Made by a program: the position numbers and the translations under genes. From Streptomyces xanthophaeus (GTDB lineage: Bacteria > Actinomycetota > Actinomycetes > Streptomycetales > Streptomycetaceae), in contig NZ_JOFT01000017.1 in assembly GCF_000725805.1 (NCBI RefSeq), positions 348,598-412,597 of the forward strand: DNA of 64,000 nt, read 5' to 3'. Positions within the stretch are counted from its first letter, which is position 1. Each line of letters begins with the position of its first letter. This document shows positions 1 through 8,452 of the stretch, one piece after another. Below the pieces are notes generated by a model, which made no database searches, was not told where the DNA came from, and saw nothing but the letters and a program-made list of their open reading frames with translations.

Positions 1-50
1 CGCTGCTGGTAGTGTCGGAACCGATCGCGAGTCGTATCCGGGATCACCAA

Positions 51-94
51 GAGCGCCGGGTCCTAACCCCTCCTTCGGGAGGCGGCCGGCGCTC
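51..94 (+). terminator. Strong hairpin with UUCG loop
   Basis: A 9-bp outer stem (GAGCGCCGG at 51-59 with CCGGCGCTC at 86-94) encloses a 5-bp inner stem (69-73 with 78-82) closed by a TTCG tetraloop. TTTCT follows. It looks like a rho-independent terminator for a gene upstream of the window, or a structural end of the element. Confidence 0.5.
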
Positions 95-261
95 TTTCTC
101 ATGCCCGGGGCTGGCTGCCTCCGCCGCTATCCGGGCGGGGCGTCACCGTGCCGCCCTCGCCGGCCTAGCCGATGACGAGAAAGTTGTCGACCGGGGCCCA
201 GGTGAAGGCGGTTACGCGGAGCCGGAAGAGTCGGCCCTGACGCAGCCTTAGAGTCACCGCC

Positions 262-678
262 ATGGCGATAACCCTGTACCACTTCACCAAGCCCGAGCAC
301 TGGCCCGCGATCGAGGCCTCCAGCTCCCTGGAACCCCGCTGGGGCGCCGCGGGAGGGGATGTACCGAAGACCGTGCACCTCAGCGACTCGCAGGATCGCG
401 AACTCCTTCCGTGGGCGTTCCGGGCGGACTACCCCATCCGCTTCCAGGTGCAGATCCCGGAGGCGGACGCGCACGAGTGGCACCCCTGGGGAACGAAGCA
501 CGTTCCGATCAACGCCCACCAGTCACTCGGCATCCCTGTACGACGCCCTGACGGATGGCACCTGTCCCAGTGGAACCAGGGCAGTGCCCACTGGCGTGTG
601 GTCGAGCGCCTCATTCCGCGGTTGGAGTGGATCGAGGTCGTTGACCTGGAGCACAACACCGTCTTGTGGAAGGCCTGA
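262..678 (+). CDS. Conserved hypothetical protein, 138 aa
   Basis: I do not recognise a function. Codon use has the strong GC third-position bias of a real Streptomyces gene. The protein is soluble, rich in Trp and His, and has no signal peptide or membrane segment. Its N-terminus reads YHFT followed by a Trp and an Ile, which faintly recalls the YHxT-type start of DarT/ART-fold enzymes, but I see no further catalytic motif and make no assignment. The gene stands alone on the plus strand, with a terminator-like hairpin about 170 bases upstream and repeat-rich non-coding DNA downstream. The start is the only good ATG, and its ribosome binding site is weak. Confidence 0.6.
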   Translation: MAITLYHFTKPEHWPAIEASSSLEPRWGAAGGDVPKTVHLSDSQDRELLPWAFRADYPIRFQVQIPEADAHEWHPWGTKHVPINAHQSLGIPVRRPDGWHLSQWNQGSAHWRVVERLIPRLEWIEVVDLEHNTVLWKA

Positions 679-765
679 ACGTTTCTTGAGTGGCCAGCCG
701 CGGAGACGAGGGGCTGCTGACCGGTCGGCGCACCCATCCGACAAGGCGGACTCCCTGCCGCACCA

Positions 766-840
766 CCGGTGAGTTCCGGACGAGCTGTTCTCGGAAGCCC
801 TCGGACGGCCTCACCGGAACTCACCGGAACTCACCTGTTC
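766..840. repeat. 10-bp direct repeats with an inverted partner
   Basis: Two perfect copies of TCACCGGAAC (811-820, 821-830) are followed by a third partial copy, TCACCTGTTC (831-840). The reverse complement CCGGTGAGTTCCGG lies at 766-779, so the segment can fold back across about 35 bases. The arrangement suits a repressor operator or an origin-like site of the element. It is not part of a recognisable gene. Confidence 0.6.
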
Positions 841-940
841 CGGCTGGCTGATATGACCCCAAGCGACGTGAGGCTGCACTGGAGACATGCCAGACTCCCG
901 CCATGACCGCATCAAACCGGCCAACTTACGCTCCGACTAC

Positions 941-980
941 CTAGAGGTTCTTAGAGGCCTTTAGAGCCTGTTAGAGGCCA
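941..980. repeat. Four 10-bp iteron-like tandem repeats (TTAGAGGCCT type)
   Basis: Four consecutive 10-bp units occupy 941-980: CTAGAGGTTC, TTAGAGGCCT, TTAGAGCCTG, TTAGAGGCCA. One-helical-turn spacing would place a bound protein on one face of the DNA, as at iterons or operators. The array lies upstream of the 48-aa gene at 1159 within otherwise non-coding DNA (679-1158). A 25-codon open frame from ATG 889 ends inside the array. I give it no weight. Confidence 0.6.
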
Positions 981-1158
981 CTCCCCTAAAACAGCTGGTG
1001 GACACCGTTCGCCCCCTGGTGGCCACGAGGAGACACGGTTCCTGGCGGGATTCGCCGCGGATAGTCGCCAGCCTCGTCCGCCGCTCCCAACCTCCAGTCA
1101 GTCCCGGGTTTCGGGAAATGCAGACCCTCAACACACATGCACCGAAGGAGACTTCGCC

Positions 1159-1305
1159 ATGTCCAAAAGCACCTCATCAACCGAGAAATCCGGCCTCCTT
1201 CGCCAGCTCCTGCGCGACGCCGCTCCCTACGCACTGCGCGGAGCCGCGTTCAAGCTCGGCGCCGCAGCAGTGACGCTGCTGATCCTCTGGATACAGGCGA
1301 TGTAG
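1159..1305 (+). CDS. Small membrane protein, 48 aa
   Basis: This is a short gene with a strong ribosome binding site (GAAGGAGA, about 8 bases before the ATG). The product begins with a polar Ser/Thr/Lys-rich stretch of about 15 residues. A basic amphipathic part and a hydrophobic C-terminal segment (AAAVTLLILWIQAM) follow, so it is probably a single-pass or tail-anchored membrane protein. Small membrane proteins are common near the maintenance and spread genes of actinomycete elements, but I do not recognise this one. It lies downstream of the 10-bp iterons, which may control it. Confidence 0.55.
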   Translation: MSKSTSSTEKSGLLRQLLRDAAPYALRGAAFKLGAAAVTLLILWIQAM

Positions 1306-1780
1306 CTGCGGACAGCCCTTGTGGAAGACGCCAGGTCCATGAACTGCGCCGGCTGGGCGACGCGATCGTCTACCCAGCTGGGCACGAGACGACCTGTCGG
1401 CCAATCCAGCAGACCTTGGGCCGCGGGCTCTGCCGGGTGCGCTCCGGCAGGGTCTCCGCACCCATCGTGCCGGAATACCCGTCCTCGTGGCGTCCGAGCA
1501 GCTGCGGAGACCGTTCTCATGCTTCAGCGGCTCCCCGACGCGTACGCGGGGGAAGTCCCCTGCGGGTACTGACGGAAGCGCCAGATCTTCAGGACGTGAT
1601 CCCTCCGGTCCCAGTAGTCATCCGGGACCAGCTTGGCAAGAAGCGCTGGCTCGGGCTCCTCTCGCAGCGCCCCGTGGGCCATGTGTGGGCCACAGGCAGG
1701 GGCTGCACTCCCGATCTGGACGTCAGCGCAGGTCAGCGCGATGTGGCGTCCTGAAGCACGGCGGTCCAGGTCTTAGCCGT
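1306..1780. other. Gap with no convincing gene
   Basis: No ORF here looks like a confident gene. The best candidate is a minus-strand frame 1524-1682 (52 codons from ATG 1682) with fairly GC-biased third positions and a readable core (LVPDDYWDRRDH), but it has no family match that I know. The plus-strand frame 1137-1754 overlaps the 48-aa gene and looks random. Confidence 0.4.
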
Positions 1781-2809
1781 TCAGCCCGTCGGAGTCGACT
1801 TAAAGCCCGCGCAGGGATGGAGGCATCGGTGGCACGAGACGTCACGGCCGTTGGGATTCCCTCCCAAGGTGCGGGCTAGAAGGCCAGGATTGAGTTCGAG
1901 TTTTGAAATGCGGGCCAGCGGGTCTCTGGGCCTGCGCACCAAAGTCACTTCATGGATTCTAAATTCATCCATCACTGGGTGTGGGTAAACCCGTGCAATT
2001 TCACCATCGCCATGCAAGCAATTAGGGCGCCCGCAGGCACTACATGTCCCATCGGGGCTACGCTCGACCCGAACTTCATAAGAAGTGTCGAGTAGGTGCG
2101 GGCATAAGTCGATATCTTCTCTACACAGGGAGCATCGCCGCGCCGCTGTGAATCCGGCAGACATTCCCACCCTTTTATGCATCAGCGAGAGCCGACAGGT
2201 GTCCCAATAGCTACCTTCGCTATACTCGATGCGGCATCCGAAGATTCCGCAGACCAGCGCTGCCACCCCATGGGCATGCTGATGAGCCAGTTCGGACAGG
2301 TCTGTATCCTCCAGGAAATTGAATGCATCGACAGCCCGCACGAGGGACTCCCGCGCCGTTCTTTCCAAGGCCTGCCAAGGATCAACGTGCCCCTGTTCGC
2401 GCGCATTCAAATCGAGCCCTTCCGCCATCACTTCGTAATGTCGGACGTCAAATTTTTTGGCGCGCAGGGCGGGGAGTTCAATATTGAGCGGAGAGGCATT
2501 TGCCCGCCTGCTAATTTCACGGCGAAGCTGCTTTCGCGCAGGCGACCACACCTTGACGAGGAATTGCTTTTGAGATTCCATCGATCGTAAGCCATTGCGC
2601 TGAATTGACTTGGTAGTGGCTTCCCACGAAGGAAGCTTCGAATGCCCCAACCCCCAGGTTTGCGTCACGCTACGGCAGCATTCCCCATACAGGCGCGCGG
2701 ACTCCCGTAGCGCCTCCACGCCGTCCTGGCGTAGCATCGCCAAGCGTGCCGGACCTGATGCCGGAGGAAGGGGAACGCCGGTGCGAACTATGTAACCCGA
2801 AAACCTCAT
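1781..2809 (-). CDS. Unrecognised Cys/His-rich cargo protein, 342 aa
   Basis: The function is unknown. The ATG at 2809 overlaps the TGA of the upstream gene (ATGA), so translation is coupled, and this decides the start. The C-terminal half carries closely spaced cysteine and histidine pairs (CSLC...DLCPHLL, then CSACGRPNCLHGDG), suggesting one or two bound zinc ions, and the last 20 residues hold CHRCLHPC. The middle is basic and helical. Codon use is clearly less GC-biased than in neighbouring chromosomal genes, which marks recent acquisition. A short stretch (about 20 codons, LSELAHQHAHGVAALVCGI) recurs in altered form on the opposite strand at 3561-3625. Possible roles include anti-phage or toxin-type cargo, but that is inference only. 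Confidence 0.6.
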   Translation of the reverse strand: MRFSGYIVRTGVPLPPASGPARLAMLRQDGVEALRESARLYGECCRSVTQTWGLGHSKLPSWEATTKSIQRNGLRSMESQKQFLVKVWSPARKQLRREISRRANASPLNIELPALRAKKFDVRHYEVMAEGLDLNAREQGHVDPWQALERTARESLVRAVDAFNFLEDTDLSELAHQHAHGVAALVCGIFGCRIEYSEGSYWDTCRLSLMHKRVGMSAGFTAARRCSLCREDIDLCPHLLDTSYEVRVERSPDGTCSACGRPNCLHGDGEIARVYPHPVMDEFRIHEVTLVRRPRDPLARISKLELNPGLLARTLGGNPNGRDVSCHRCLHPCAGFKSTPTG

Positions 2810-3384
2810 TCGGGTGCGTCTTCCGAAGGGGCAGAGCTCGGGCTTCCAGAAGATAGTTCTGTCGGATGGCGGTCAGAAAGTGCGCCGCGCAGGAGATTTT
2901 CAATGTCTGCCACAGGGCTGGTGATCTCCAGGCCGCGAATTACAGTCTCTTGATCACTCCTTACGATCTCCGCGATCCTGACTGTCACATACGCGGACTC
3001 GACTTCCTCTCCAGGAGAAGCGGACCCGATCACGGAACGCGCACGTTGCCATGCTGTCCGAGCAATGCTCTTGATGACATCGCCAGTATAGTTCCCTGCC
3101 ACTGCAAGCGCGATCACCGCCACCACCTCACCGGCGGCGCCGTATTCACTGAGGTACCGCCGGTCTTCCCTGACCGAGGCGAAATCAATATCCACGCCGT
3201 TGTGCCTCAGTGTTTTTACGAGGCCGGCCACATCGTCCCGATAGATTCCAACCCCATCGATCGTCTTGTCGGGCAACAGGAACAAGCGGCCGTCCATCGC
3301 TGCGGTCAAGACTTGCTTGGGAAGGTTCTCTTGAGGAACATCCCAACGCGTCACAAGTTCCTGCGAGGGGTTAGCATCCGTCAT
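2806..3384 (-). CDS. Unrecognised cargo protein, 192 aa, partner of the 342-aa protein
   Basis: No family is recognised. The frame is open from 3402, but GGAGGT lies about 11 bases before the ATG at 3384, so I place the start there (MTDANPSQ). The middle holds a short hydrophobic segment (VVAVIALAVAG) followed by a helical basic stretch. The C-terminal 20 residues are Ser/Pro/Glu-rich and probably disordered. The gene is translationally coupled to the Cys/His-rich protein downstream, so the two likely act together. GC content is lower than in the flanking chromosome. Confidence 0.6.
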   Translation of the reverse strand: MTDANPSQELVTRWDVPQENLPKQVLTAAMDGRLFLLPDKTIDGVGIYRDDVAGLVKTLRHNGVDIDFASVREDRRYLSEYGAAGEVVAVIALAVAGNYTGDVIKSIARTAWQRARSVIGSASPGEEVESAYVTVRIAEIVRSDQETVIRGLEITSPVADIENLLRGALSDRHPTELSSGSPSSAPSEDAPE

Positions 3385-3560
3385 CGCCGAACCCACCTCC
3401 ATTTAAGCGGCCAGCAGTACCTTTGAAGACTAGCGCCAAGCGTGCGGTCGCAGTCAGTTTCGGGGCTTTTAGTCCTGTGAGCCCCGCCCGCGTGGGCAGC
3501 CCTCGGTCCAAGGCGACCGACAGTCGTCTCCCCCTGCATCTGCCGTTAGTACCTGAAGGC

Positions 3561-3625
3561 GTAAATCTGTCCGAACTGGCTCATCGTCATGCCCGCAGGG
3601 TGGCAGCGTTGGTGTGCGGCATCGA
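3561..3625 (+). pseudogene. Relic of a paralogue of the 342-aa cargo gene, inverted
   Basis: The plus-strand sequence here reads LSELAHRHARRVAALVCGI. It matches the minus-strand gene at about 2242-2310 (LSELAHQHAHGVAALVCGI) at both protein and nucleotide level; for example, CTGTCCGAACTGGCTCATC is identical. Nothing else in 3385-3867 forms a convincing gene, so I read it as the remains of a second, oppositely oriented copy broken by rearrangement. Confidence 0.55.
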
Positions 3626-3867
3626 CAGAACAGTGGCGCCGCCAGCTTCTCGCATCGTGGCCCATGCGTGGACACGAGCAGCCTCATCGCGTTCTGTGTC
3701 TTCGTCGCGGTGCTGCACCGGACTCGAAGCGGGCAGGGCGAGCCGTTGAGGTGCTGCGCGAGCTGCTGCGCTTCCTCAAGCCGTTCTCGCGCATCTAAGC
3801 GCAGTCACCCGCACCGGCCTGTTCGCGCGATTCGATGTGACGTTCGCGAGCGGGCCGGAGCAGGCAG

Positions 3868-5991
3868 TCAGGTCGTCGTTCCGAGGATGTGCTGCGGAAC
3901 GTGGTCGCAGGCGTCCACCTTGGCCTTGCGGGCGTCGCGAACGCGGTTCTTGACGGTGCCGATCGAGACCTTGAAGTCCGCGGCAATCTGCTCGTACGTC
4001 TCCCCGGCAAGCGCAAGCTTGACGATCGCGGCGTCCTGCTGCGGAGTGGTGGACGGCTTCCGGCCACCTCCGACTCCGCGGCCGACGCCCTTGCGCTTCT
4101 TCGACTCCGGCTGATTCGTCGGCGCCTCCGCAGGCAGCAGCTCCGAACGTTCCGCGGAGGGCGCGGGGACGACCTCGCCGCGTAGTGTCAGCTCCTCCTG
4201 GGCACAGCCGGTGCAGATGCCGGTGTCCATGCCGACCTCGGTCACGCCGCAGTGGCACAGGCCGCTCCGGGTGCGGCCGGTGCGCGACGCGACGAGGACT
4301 TCGGTGGCGATCCGTTCCAGGCGGGCGAGGTGCTCCTGCTCGCGCCGCTCCGCCTTCGTGGCGACGCGGGTGGCGTTCGGCTCGGGGGTGCGGGAGTTCG
4401 ATTTCGAGCGGTTGGCTGGGGCGTCTTCGACTTCTTGTTCTTGGCCTTCATCTTCACCAACAGAAACTTCGCTACCAGTTCCCGGTTCCGGTCCGCCCCT
4501 AGAGGGGGCGGGACCGGTGGGACCGGTGGACCGGTTGGACTCTGGCCCGGCTCCGGGACCGGTTGGGAACCGGTTCGGAACCGGTTGGTCGATGTCCTGC
4601 TCGAAAATGTTGGACGCCCCGTCCTGCTCGACGTCGTCCTGGTCGCCGGTCTGCCAAGGCGTGTCAACGAACGACTTGGTGAAGGTGTGGAGGTGGGACT
4701 GCCCCTTGATCTCCCGCTCCACAAAACCCTCGTTCACGAGGATGTCGAGCGCCCGCAGCACGTTCTCCTTCCGGCACTTGATCCCCTTGGACTTGATCCG
4801 CTCGAAGATGGCGTTCGACGCCAACGGTGCCGGCGTGGGGCTGGCCTTGAATTCCTCCAACACTTCGGAAGCCATCTGCATGAGGTAGGTCGGCCGCTCG
4901 GGTCCGCTCTTCTCCTCGCTCGGCTCCTTCGGCGGGACGAGTGCGACGGCGAGGCCGAGGCCCTGGGTGGGGTCGACGGAGAACGTTCCGAGGACGTCGC
5001 GCCCTTCCTCTTCGACGCACAGGGCGAGGACTTCACCCACGCGGTCCTTCTCCACGGTGATGACGGACCAGCCCTTTCGGGCCGGGCTGGACTTCTTCAC
5101 CAGGCGAACGCCGAACTGGATGCCGGTGAGACCGCCGAGCTTGTAGCCCGCGCCGACGGCCCAGCGCCCGCGGGTTGCCGGGTCCTTGGCCACGTGGTCG
5201 TTGACGCTGACCGCGGGGCCACCGAGGCCGTCCAGGCATCGAATGCGGCACAAGGCGCCAATGAACTCGCGGGCGAAGGTCGCGGCGTCGTCGTTGTCGT
5301 TGGTCTTCATCCCGAACAGACTGAGCGCGGCCGTCATCGAGTCGATGTTGACCAGGGTGGAGAGTTCGGCGTACCGCTTGATCACTTGCCAGGCGCTCTC
5401 TCCGGGCTTCCGGTCCGGAGAGAAGAAGTGGAGCCGGTGGAGGATGGCGTCGTTGTCGACGCCCATCCGCTGGAGGCGGTCCACGTAGAGGCCCAGGCCG
5501 TCCTCCAAGTCGATGACGACGACGTGGTTGCCCTTGTTCAGCTCTACGCGGGCGTTGTGCTGCTGGAACCAGCTCTTCATGCCGTTCGGCTCGCCCGAGA
5601 AGGAGTGGCTGCGTTGCCGGTAGAGCAGCGGTTCACCGTCGCTCCGTTCGCCCACAGTCGGCTTCTCGGGGGTGTACGTGCCATCGAGGTAGGGCCCGGG
5701 GTCCTGGCGAACCCAGCCCCCTTCCGCGGCTTCCGCATCTTGCTGGCGGACCCGCTCCTTCTCCTCCTCGACCGCGCGTCGCCGACGTTCAACAAGGTCC
5801 TGGTCATACTGCGGGTCGTCGTCTCCGACTTGCTCGGCTACGCGCTCCGGGCCGGCGGCGGAGTCATTTTCTGTGCCGAGGAGTCCTACCTGCTGCATCA
5901 GCTCCCGGACCTCGGGGACGTGCCGACGGTGGGGGGCGTCGGCATCACCGACGGCGCGGTCGAACGCGGCCCATGTCGTGTCGGTGGTCAT
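3868..5991 (-). CDS. RecA-like (AAA) ATPase with C-terminal HTH, replication module
   Basis: This is probably the helicase/ATPase partner of the element's primase. The N-terminal 120 residues are charged and partly coiled. A degenerate Walker A, GEPNGMKS, sits at about residues 133-140, followed by a Walker B-like strand (VVVIDLEDG, near 157-165) and LVNIDSM further on. This pattern is typical of RepA/DnaB-like plasmid ATPases. A winged-helix-like segment lies in the middle, then a Pro/Gly/Glu-rich linker. The last 50 residues contain a homeodomain-like HTH (YEQIAADFKVSIGTVKNRV). A CHCG...CTGC pair could bind zinc. The start at 5991 overlaps the stop of the Prim-Pol gene (ATGA), so the two are coupled. 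707 aa. Confidence 0.7.
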   Translation of the reverse strand: MTTDTTWAAFDRAVGDADAPHRRHVPEVRELMQQVGLLGTENDSAAGPERVAEQVGDDDPQYDQDLVERRRRAVEEEKERVRQQDAEAAEGGWVRQDPGPYLDGTYTPEKPTVGERSDGEPLLYRQRSHSFSGEPNGMKSWFQQHNARVELNKGNHVVVIDLEDGLGLYVDRLQRMGVDNDAILHRLHFFSPDRKPGESAWQVIKRYAELSTLVNIDSMTAALSLFGMKTNDNDDAATFAREFIGALCRIRCLDGLGGPAVSVNDHVAKDPATRGRWAVGAGYKLGGLTGIQFGVRLVKKSSPARKGWSVITVEKDRVGEVLALCVEEEGRDVLGTFSVDPTQGLGLAVALVPPKEPSEEKSGPERPTYLMQMASEVLEEFKASPTPAPLASNAIFERIKSKGIKCRKENVLRALDILVNEGFVEREIKGQSHLHTFTKSFVDTPWQTGDQDDVEQDGASNIFEQDIDQPVPNRFPTGPGAGPESNRSTGPTGPAPSRGGPEPGTGSEVSVGEDEGQEQEVEDAPANRSKSNSRTPEPNATRVATKAERREQEHLARLERIATEVLVASRTGRTRSGLCHCGVTEVGMDTGICTGCAQEELTLRGEVVPAPSAERSELLPAEAPTNQPESKKRKGVGRGVGGGRKPSTTPQQDAAIVKLALAGETYEQIAADFKVSIGTVKNRVRDARKAKVDACDHVPQHILGTTT

Positions 5992-6926
5992 GCCGCCACC
6001 TGCCGGGCGACAGTACGAACGGCGCGGGTGAGGGCGTTGCGGGCCTCCCAGGCGGTAAGCCCGAGCCGTTCCGCGCACACGCCGAGGACGCCGCGGACAG
6101 CAGTCTCATCGACCCCGTCCAGCACAGCCTCAGCGCAACGGCAGGCTGCCCACCACAACAGGTTGTTGCGGTTCCCCTCGTCCTGGTCCCGGAGCTTCGC
6201 GAGGACGCCCACCAGGTCCGAGGCGTCTACCGGATCCTCTCCCCGGCGGCGGCGCGGGCTGAGCGGGGTGGCTCGCAGCAGAGACGCGATCCACCCGGGC
6301 AGCGGGATGATGTCGGCGTCCCAGTCGCAGGCGGTGTAGACCGCGTTCGTCTCGTGGCGGGAGCCGGGGGCGATAACGTAGCCGCCGTGTTCGGAGGTGG
6401 CGGTGGCGCCGCCCCGGATGTCGAAGCCGCGGCCGGTGAGCGCGCCGAGACCGTTGCCCAGCGGGGTCTCGGGATCTGGCTGGAGGAAATAGTGGTGGCG
6501 GCGGCCGGCCCGGGTCCCGACCGTGAAGGTCTTGGGCATCTCGCGGTCGTGGTCGGCGCACAGGTCGGCGAGGGCGGTTCCGGTGTCGTCGTCCAGGACC
6601 AGGAGGCCAGAAGGCGCGCACGCGATCCCGATGTTGCGGGGGGTACCCGTGTACCAGCGTGCCGCGGTCGACGGGTCGTTCGCAGCCGCCGAGGACCACC
6701 GCAGTGTGGGGTGCTTACCGCGCGGGTGGAGCGTTCCCTTGGCCCGTTCGGCGCGGATCTGTTCGGGGTGGTGCATCCGCAAGCAGGCGGGTTCGGGGAG
6801 ATGCGGGTGGTCGGCCGGGAACAGGTAGAGGCCCATGCGGTGCAGGCGCTCGGCGGAGTCCCCCAGGCGGGTGCATTCCGAGCTAAGCGATTGCTTAAAA
6901 TCGGACGTTTCGGGGTAAGCTGTCAT
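5988..6926 (-). CDS. Bifunctional DNA primase/polymerase (Prim-Pol, RepPP-like)
   Basis: The protein is 312 aa. It shows the archaeo-eukaryotic primase fold signatures of the Prim-Pol family: an acidic metal-binding motif LVLDDD (about 109-114), a following basic/His motif GRRHHYF, and the late motif YVIAPGSRH. It would make primers and DNA for replication of the excised element. An AGGAG site about 11 bases ahead supports the ATG at 6926; the longer frame to 7100 lacks one. It is coupled by ATGA overlap to the ATPase downstream. In actinomycete elements, Prim-Pol initiators define the RepPP group. Confidence 0.8.
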   Translation of the reverse strand: MTAYPETSDFKQSLSSECTRLGDSAERLHRMGLYLFPADHPHLPEPACLRMHHPEQIRAERAKGTLHPRGKHPTLRWSSAAANDPSTAARWYTGTPRNIGIACAPSGLLVLDDDTGTALADLCADHDREMPKTFTVGTRAGRRHHYFLQPDPETPLGNGLGALTGRGFDIRGGATATSEHGGYVIAPGSRHETNAVYTACDWDADIIPLPGWIASLLRATPLSPRRRRGEDPVDASDLVGVLAKLRDQDEGNRNNLLWWAACRCAEAVLDGVDETAVRGVLGVCAERLGLTAWEARNALTRAVRTVARQVAA

Positions 6927-7021
6927 TGGTGATTGCGCTCCTGTCGGGTGGATGTCATCAGCGGCTTCCATGGGTTGGCGCCGCGTTGGGATGTGATCGA
7001 GGCCCCCACGCGGGGCCTCCG

Positions 7022-7465
7022 TCATGTGCGACCCCGTACGCGCGGTGTCGCGTGCGCCATCGGCCGCCACTGCTCGCCGTGACGGTGGAGCGGCACCCAC
7101 CAGCCCAACGCCCAGCTGCCGACCGGGCCGCCGAGCTGGCGCAGGTGGTGCGCGAGGTGAAGCCGCCGCGGACCGTCGTCAAGCACGTTGCCCTCGTGGC
7201 TGAGGTAGCGCACCCGCACGTCCATACAGGGGCGGCGCTCACCCTGGACAACACCGAGGCGCTGGAGGGCCACCAGGCGACCGCTGTAGGACGTCGGACG
7301 CATCAACGGCACCAGGTCGCCACCGGCACGCGGAAGAGATCCAGGACGGGCCGTCAGCAGCTTCACGGCCCGTGCGACGGTCATTCCGTCGGGGAGGTGG
7401 GGCGAGTCGCGTACCGGTGCGGCAGCTGGGGGGCGGATAGTGGGTGCTGACACAAAATGCTCCAT
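7022..7465 (-). CDS. Small basic hypothetical protein of the element, 147 aa
   Basis: It has a clear AGGAGG ribosome binding site before the ATG at 7465. The protein is rich in Arg, His and Leu with no membrane segment, and its C-terminus is strongly basic. It sits between the Xre regulator and the replication genes and reads in the same direction, so it probably belongs to the same transcript. Such short basic proteins upstream of Rep genes are common in AICEs, but I cannot name a family. Confidence 0.6.
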   Translation of the reverse strand: MEHFVSAPTIRPPAAAPVRDSPHLPDGMTVARAVKLLTARPGSLPRAGGDLVPLMRPTSYSGRLVALQRLGVVQGERRPCMDVRVRYLSHEGNVLDDGPRRLHLAHHLRQLGGPVGSWALGWWVPLHRHGEQWRPMAHATPRVRGRT

Positions 7466-7518
7466 TCGAGTTCCTCCTCAGCGCCGGTGCAGGCCGGGGC
7501 TGTTGGCGTTTCCGGGGG

Positions 7519-7854
7519 TCAGACAGCGATCGGGGCGGCCGCGGGGCGACGGGCCCACCGTCGTTGCAGCGGGGGCGCCGCAGTCTCGTCGCGGCCGTGC
7601 TGCGCTTCGAGAAGGTGGAGTTCGGTGAGCGCCCGCAGGACGGGGTCCGTCGGGTCGGGCTCGTAGAGGTCGACGGCGCTGATCCCGAGGCCCTGCGCGA
7701 TCAGCCCGACGACATGGTTGGGCGGGATCGCCTTGTTGTTCTCGTAGGTCCACACCGCGGAGGTCGTCCGCTCGATGAGCGCGGCGAGTTGGGGTTGACT
7801 GAGTCCGGCTTGAATACGTGCGGCAAGCAGACGGTGCGGCGAGAAGGTGGGCAT
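7519..7854 (-). CDS. Xre-family helix-turn-helix regulator, 111 aa
   Basis: The N-terminal 60 residues form a Cro/CI-type HTH (LLAARIQAGLSQPQLAALIE ... VWTYENNKAIPPNHVVGLIA), and the rest is a short tail. I place the start at ATG 7854, because the longer frame to 7905 adds only residues that do not belong to the fold. The gene is divergent from xis-int across a 340-bp region, so it likely represses excision, replication or both, as in other AICEs. Confidence 0.75.
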   Translation of the reverse strand: MPTFSPHRLLAARIQAGLSQPQLAALIERTTSAVWTYENNKAIPPNHVVGLIAQGLGISAVDLYEPDPTDPVLRALTELHLLEAQHGRDETAAPPLQRRWARRPAAAPIAV

Positions 7855-8194
7855 GGTGAGGCTCCCGATTCGTTCGAGTGTGGCGAACCGGCACCAATCA
7901 ACCATTCATGATTTTTGGAGCATAAATGCCTGTAGGTAATTAACTCAGACGGCGTAGTTCGCGCGCGAGAGCCGCCGCAGGAGGGCATACAGGCAGTGGC
8001 AGGGCCACGCTCTGAGGAGTCCGTGCGAAGAGGCCCGGCGTGTCCCGCAGCGTCCCGGTCGACGCGAGTGGTTGGATTGCTCTCGCATCAGCGCAACCGG
8101 TATCAATCTCGAAGGACTCCACTCCGCGTTCAAGAAGCTAGTTCTAGGGCACCTCGATGCCCTTCACTGCTCCTTGATACGTTGGAGTATTTTT
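7855..8194. promoter_or_regulatory. Divergent control region between repressor and xis-int
   Basis: About 340 bases without a gene separate the Xre regulator from the excisionase. The part around 7900-7945 is AT-rich for this genome and is the likely promoter zone. GGAG at 8184-8187 is the ribosome binding site of xis. I see no long inverted repeat that would define the operator. Confidence 0.45.
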
Positions 8195-8452
8195 ATGCGC
8201 CCAAGCGCCGCCAGCGCGTCCAGCTGTGTAACTGACCGGCTGTGGACGACCGCGGAGGCCGCCGACTATCTCGGCTTGGCCGCCAAGACCTTGCGCAACA
8301 AGAGGTCAGCGGGACAGGGTCCGGCGTACGTAATGCTCCCGGGACATCGCTGGGCCTACTACCAGCCCTCCGACGTCAAGGCGTGGCAGAAGAAGAACAC
8401 CCGGGTGATCAACCCAGAGACGAAAACCAACACGAGGAGGCGCGCGCGCTAA
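8195..8452 (+). CDS. xis: Excisionase (Xis), MerR-like winged HTH
   Basis: This 85-aa protein contains the typical excisionase motif LWTTAEAADYLGLAAKTLRNKR, then the GHRWAYY wing and a basic tail. It bends attachment-site DNA and directs the integrase towards excision. The ATG at 8195 is preceded by GGAG at ideal spacing, which favours it over the longer frame from 8072. Its TAA overlaps the integrase ATG by one base (TAATG), so the two are co-translated, as is usual in AICEs. Confidence 0.8.
   Translation: MRPSAASASSCVTDRLWTTAEAADYLGLAAKTLRNKRSAGQGPAYVMLPGHRWAYYQPSDVKAWQKKNTRVINPETKTNTRRRAR

Noticed and set aside
1137..1754. 205-codon plus-strand ORF
   Set aside because: It overlaps the 48-aa gene in another frame, has no good start and no recognisable motif.
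4252..6339. 695-codon plus-strand frame
   Set aside because: It lies over the ATPase and the end of the Prim-Pol gene, which have motifs; the composition is shadow-like.
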